Notes under the pieces: model-generated
Database searches by the model: none
The model's input: the letters and a program-made list of their open reading frames with translations, nothing else
Told to the model about the DNA's origin: nothing
Position numbers and translations under genes: made by a program
Part shown: piece by piece, positions 58,401 to 64,000 of the stretch
Layout of the letters: every line of letters begins with the position of its first letter
Numbering within the stretch: the stretch's first letter is position 1
NCBI RefSeq assembly: GCF_024679095.1
Contig: NW_026111206.1
Location: 442,753 to 506,752, forward strand
Direction: 5' to 3'
DNA length: 64,000 bases
Origin: Eriocheir sinensis
Taxonomy: Eukaryota; Arthropoda; Malacostraca; Decapoda; Varunidae

Positions 58401-60933
58401 ATACAAAATACACATAAAATTAGGTTAATTTCTATTGAAATACATATACAAAATACACATAAAATAATGTAAATTTGAAAGAAAATATATAAACAAATAC
58501 ACATATAATAACGTAAATTTGTATGAAATATATATACACAATACACATTAAATAATGTAAATATGTATAAAAAAAATATACAAAACACAAAAAGAATAAT
58601 GTAAAATTGTATCAAAATATATACACAGAATATTAATAAAACAATGTAAATTTGTATGAAAATTAAGATGCAAAATACCTATAAAATAACGCATTTTTTA
58701 TAAAATTATTGATACCAAAATACACATAAAATATTTGAATTTGTATCAAAATAAATATACAAAATGCACATACAATAAGGTAAATTTGTATTGAAATAGA
58801 TATGCAAAATACATATAAAATAATGTAAATTTGTTTCAAAATATATATGCGAATACACATAAAATAACGTAGATTTCTATAAAAATACATATACAAAATA
58901 CACATAAAATTAAGTAAATACGTATAAAAAAATGTATACAAAATATACATAAAATAATGTAAATTCGTATAAATATAAATAAACAATATAGCAATAAAAG
59001 AATGTGTATTTGTATAAATATAAATATACAAAATGCACATAAAATAAGGTAAATTTATATAAAACTATATACATAAAATAACGCAAATTTCTATAAAAAT
59101 ATATGTACAAAAATGAACATAAAATAAATTTGCATAAAAATATATATACAAAACACACATTAGATAATGTAAATGAGTATAAAAATATGTATACAAAATA
59201 CCTATGAAATAATCTAAATTCGTATCGAATTAAATTAAGAAATACCAATATAATAATGTAATTTTGGATGAAAATATATATACAAAATACACATAAAATA
59301 ACCTAAATACAAATACAAATATACACATAAAATAATTTAAAATTGAATGAAATAAATATACAAAATAAACATAAAATAAGGTAAATTTGTAATGAAATAT
59401 ATGAAAAAATACACATAAAATAATATAAATTTATATGAAAATATATATACAAATACACATTAAATAACATGAATTTGTATAAAAATCTTATCAAAATATA
59501 TACTTATACACACAATAAAATAATTTAAATCCGTAGAAAAATATATATACAAAAAACTCATAAAATAATGTAAATATGTATGAAAATATATAAACAAATA
59601 CACATAAAATAATGTAAATTTGGATAAAATATATATACAAAATGAACATTAAATAATGTAAATATGTATAAAAAAAATATATACAAAAAACACATAAAAT
59701 AATGTTAAATCGTATCAAAATAAATAAAGAGAATATGAATAAAATAATGTAAACTTGTATGAAAATAAAGATGCAAAATATCCATATAATAACGCATATT
59801 TGCATAAAAATATATATACAAAAATACATATAAAATAATTAAATTTGTATTAAAATAAATATACAAAATGCACGTACAATAAAGTAAATTTGTATTGAAA
59901 TAGATATGCAAAATATACATTAATAATGTAAATTTGTATCAAAATATATATACGAATACTCATAAAATAGAGTAAATTTCTATGAAAATATACATACAAA
60001 ATAGATATACAAAATACACATATAACTAGTTAAATTTGTATTTAAATACATGTACAAAAAACACATAAAATAATGTAGATTTGTATGAAATGAAAACAAA
60101 TACATTTTATATAAAATATATATACAAAATACACATAGAATAATGTAAAAACATATCAAAATAAATACACAGAATATCAATACAATAATGTAAATTTGTA
60201 TGAAAATAAAGATGCAAAATACCCATAAAATAAAGCATATTTTTATAAAAATACATATACAAAAATACACATAGATTAATCAAATTTGTATTAAAATTAA
60301 TATACAAAATGCACATACAATAAGGTAAATTTGTATTGAAAAAATATGCAAAATACACATAAAACAATGTAAATTTGTTTTAAAATATATACCGAATACA
60401 CATAAAATAACGCAGATTTCTATAGAAATATATATACAAAATACACTTGAAATAATGTAAATACGTATAAAAATATATATACAAAATACACATTAAATAA
60501 TGTTAATTCGTGTCAAAATAAATAAAAAAAATATCATGAAAAGAATGTGTATTTGTATGAAAATAGATATACAAAATACACATAAAATAACCTAAATTTG
60601 TATAAAACTATATACAAAATACACAAAAATAATTTAAACTTGTATGAAAATAAATATACAAAAAACATATAAAAATAGGTAAATTTGTATTGAAATACAT
60701 ATACAAAATACACATAAAATAATGTAAATTTGAATGAAAATATATAAACATATAGACTTAAAATTACGTAAATTTGTATCAAATATATATACAAAAAAAC
60801 ATTAAATAATGTATATATGTATAAAAAAATATATACAAAACACAAATAAAATAATGTAAAATCGTATTAAAATAAATACAGAAAATATTAATAAAATAAT
60901 GTAAATTTGTATGAAAATTAAGATGTAAAATAC
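52405..60933 (-). repeat. Large satellite palindrome, right arm (8.5 kb)
   Basis: Partner of 43,034-51,245. Forward-oriented anchors at 53,070, 53,734, 54,448, 55,099 and 55,812 are spaced 664, 714, 651 and 713 bp, mirroring the left-arm spacing. Confidence 0.88.
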
Positions 60934-61950
60934 CCATAAAATAACGCATTTTTTTTTAAATATATATACGAAAAAACATAAAATTTTTGATTTTGTATTA
61001 AAATAAATAGATATACAAAATACACATAAAATAAGCTAAATTTGAATTGAAATATATATACAAAATACATAAAATAATGTAAATTTATATCAAAATACCT
61101 ATACAAATACACATATAATAACGTAAATTTGTATAAAAATATATAAACAAAATACACATTAAATAATGTAAATACGTATAAAAAAAATTTAAAAATACAC
61201 AAATAATCATGTAATTCGTATCAAAATAAATAGACAAAATACCAATAAAATAATGTAAATTTCTATGAGAAAACATATACAAAATACACATAAATAACGC
61301 AAATATCAATAAAAATATATATAATATAATATATTTTTATACATATTTAAAATATTTAATGTATATTTTGTATATATATATTTTATCCAAATTTACGTGA
61401 TTTTAAATGTATTTGTTTATATATTTTCATACAATTTTACATTATTTTATGTGAGTTTTGTATATCTATTTCAAAACAAATTTGCCTTACTTTATGTGTA
61501 TTTTGCATATCTATTTTCAAACAAATTTAAATTATTTTTGTGTATATTTGTATATATTTTTATACAAATTTTAGTTATTTTATTTGTTTTAAGTATATAT
61601 ATATTCCTTCAAATATAAATTCTTATATAGGAATATAATTTATTAAATTTTTACGAATTTACATTATTTTATGTGTATTTTGTATATATATTTTTCTACG
61701 TATTTAAACTATTTTATGTGTATTTTATATATACATTTTCATAAAAACTTACGTTATTTTATTGTGTGTATTCGTATATATTTTGAAACAAATTTTATAC
61801 AAATTCATGTTATTTTATGTGTATTTGTATATATATTTTCATACAAATTTAGATTATTTTATGTGTATTCTTACATATATTTTATTACAAATTTACTTTA
61901 TTATATGTTTATTTTGTATATTTATTTCATTCAATTTTAAATTATTGAAT
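58660..61950 (-). repeat. Satellite inverted repeat B, right arm (3.3 kb)
   Basis: Partner of 14,980-18,290, about 40 kb away. It overlaps the outer end of the palindrome's right arm, so this sequence has at least three related copies in the window. Confidence 0.85.
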
Positions 61951-64000
61951 GTGTATATTTGTATTTGTATTTAGGTTATTTTATGTGTGTTTTCTATATA
62001 TATTTTCATCCAAAATTACATTATTTTATTGTTATTTTCTTAATTTAACTCGATACGAATTTAGGTTATTTCATAGGTATTTTGTATACATATTTTTATA
62101 CTCATTTACATTATCTAATGTGTGTTTTGTATATATTTTTTTATGCAAACTAATTTTATGTGCATTTTTGTACATATATTTTTATAGAAACTTAAAACGT
62201 TATTTTATGTGTATTTTGTATATGTTTTCTCATACAAATTTACATTATTTAATTAGTTTTTTGTTTATTTATTTTCATACGATTGACTTGATTATTTGTG
62301 TATTTTGTAAATATTTTTTTTATACGTATTTACATTACTTAATGTGTATTTTGTTTATATAGTTTTTTTTAACAAATTTACGTTATTATATGTGTATTTG
62401 TTAAAAATTTACTTTATTTTATGTATTTTGTATATATATTTCAATTCAAATTTAGCTTATTTTGTGTGTATTTTGTATATCTATTTTCATACAAATTTAA
62501 TTACTTCTGTATTTTTGTATATAGTTTTATACAAATTTACGTTATTTTATGTGCATTTTGTATATTTATATTTATACAAATACACATTCTCTTATTGGTA
62601 TTTTGTTTATTTATATTTTACGAATTTACATTATTTTATGTGTATTTTGTATACATTTTTGATTCGTATTTACTTAATTTTATTTGTATTTTGTATATAT
62701 ATATTTATAGAAATCTACGTTATTTTATGTGTATTCGTATATATATTTTGAAACAAATTTACATTGTTTTATATGTTTTTTGCATATCTATTTCAATACA
62801 AATTTACCTTATTGTATGTGCATTTTGTATATTTATTTTAATACAAATTCAAATATTTTATGTGTATTTTGGTATATATAATTTTAAAAAAATGCGTTAT
62901 TTTATAGGTATTTTGCATCTTAGTTTTCATACAAATGTACATTATTTTATTAATATTCTGTGTATATATTTTGATATGATTTTATATTATACTATTTGTG
63001 TTTTGTATATATTTTTTATACATATTTTCATTATTTAATGTGTATTTTTTATATATATTTTATACAAATTAACGTTATTTTAAGTGTATTTGTTTATATA
63101 ATTTCATTCAAATTTACATTATTTTAAGTGTATTTTGTATATGTATTTCAATACAAATTTACCTAATTTTATGTGTATTTTGTATATTTATTTTCATACA
63201 AATTTAAATTATTTTTTGTTTTTTTGTATATACATTTAGAGTAAATTTCTATGAAAATATATATTCAAAATACATATAAAATTATGTAAATAAGTATAAA
63301 AATATATATATCAAATACACCTAAAAAAATGAAAATTCGTATCAAAATAAATAAACAAAATTCCGATAAAAGAACGTATATTTGTAGGAAAATAAATATA
63401 CAAAATACACATAAAATTACGAAAATTTGAGTAAAAATATATACAAAAAAACAAAAAAATAAATTTCAATTTGTATGAAAATAGATATACAAAATACACA
63501 TATAATTAGTTAAATTTGTATTTAAATACATGTACAAAATACACATAAAATAATGTAAATTTGTATGAAATGAAAACAAATTCACATAAAATAACGTACA
63601 TTTGTATAAAATAGATATACAAAATATACATAGAATAATGTAAAATCGTATCAAAATAAATACACAGAATATCAATAAAATAATGTAATTTTGTATGAAA
63701 ATAAAGATGCAAAATACCCATAAAATAAAGCATATTTTTATAAAAATACATATACAAGAATACACATAGAATAATTAAATTTGTATTAAAATGAATATAC
63801 AAAAAGCACGTACAATAAGGTAAATTTGTATTGAAAAAATATACAAAATGCACATAAAACCCTGTATATTTCTTTCAAAATATATATATAAGAATACACA
63901 TAAAGAAACGTATATTTCTATAGAAATATATATACAAAATACACATGAAATGACGTAAATACGTATAAAAATATATATACACAATATACATTAAATAATG
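61333..64000 (+). repeat. Satellite direct duplication, copy 2 (cut by window end)
   Basis: Partner of 22,257-24,919. The match is still running at the last base, so the true length is unknown. Confidence 0.87.

Overview
This looks like nuclear DNA of an animal with an extreme simple-repeat load. Very long AC/TG and GA/TC tracts (up to about 467 bp), GGT and CTA tracts, and a 50.8-kb AT-rich satellite fill most of the window. Such density of long dinucleotide tracts is typical of decapod crustacean genomes, so that is my best guess, but no conserved gene is present to confirm it. I see no bacterial, organellar or RNA genes.

Left part (1-13,227): mixed-composition DNA broken up by microsatellites, with one protein-coding candidate. 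A 1.84-kb segment occurs twice in direct orientation (4,431-6,278 and 11,389-13,227), nearly identical apart from repeat-length changes. Between the copies lies a single intronless minus-strand coding region (6,410-8,958). Its predicted product has an MGNSAS N-terminus that fits an N-myristoylation signal, a Cys-rich region of about 155 residues, about 36 acidic tandem repeats of 17-19 residues carrying about 21 DPW motifs (many also WxxF), and a short hydrophobic C-terminus. The N-terminal region is legible only if the frame changes twice, so it is either a decaying gene or carries sequence errors. A third 87-bp piece of the duplicated segment, bracketed by 59-bp direct repeats, lies just upstream of the gene.

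Right part (13,228-64,000): one uninterrupted AT-rich satellite built from a monomer of about 45 bp. Diverged monomers are organised into higher-order repeats of about 651-714 bp (one spacer parsed as 16 monomers), which pair into a super-period of about 1.37 kb. The array changes strand about 27 times. It contains a near-symmetrical palindrome of about 18 kb (arms 43,034-51,245 and 52,405-60,933), two further long inverted repeats, a 2.66-kb direct duplication 39 kb apart, and a 2.32-kb tandem unit that itself contains both orientations. Because 45 is divisible by 3, the array gives many open frames with a 15-residue period; I treat all of them as non-coding.

The items most worth following up are the DPW-repeat protein and the nested palindromic architecture of the satellite.
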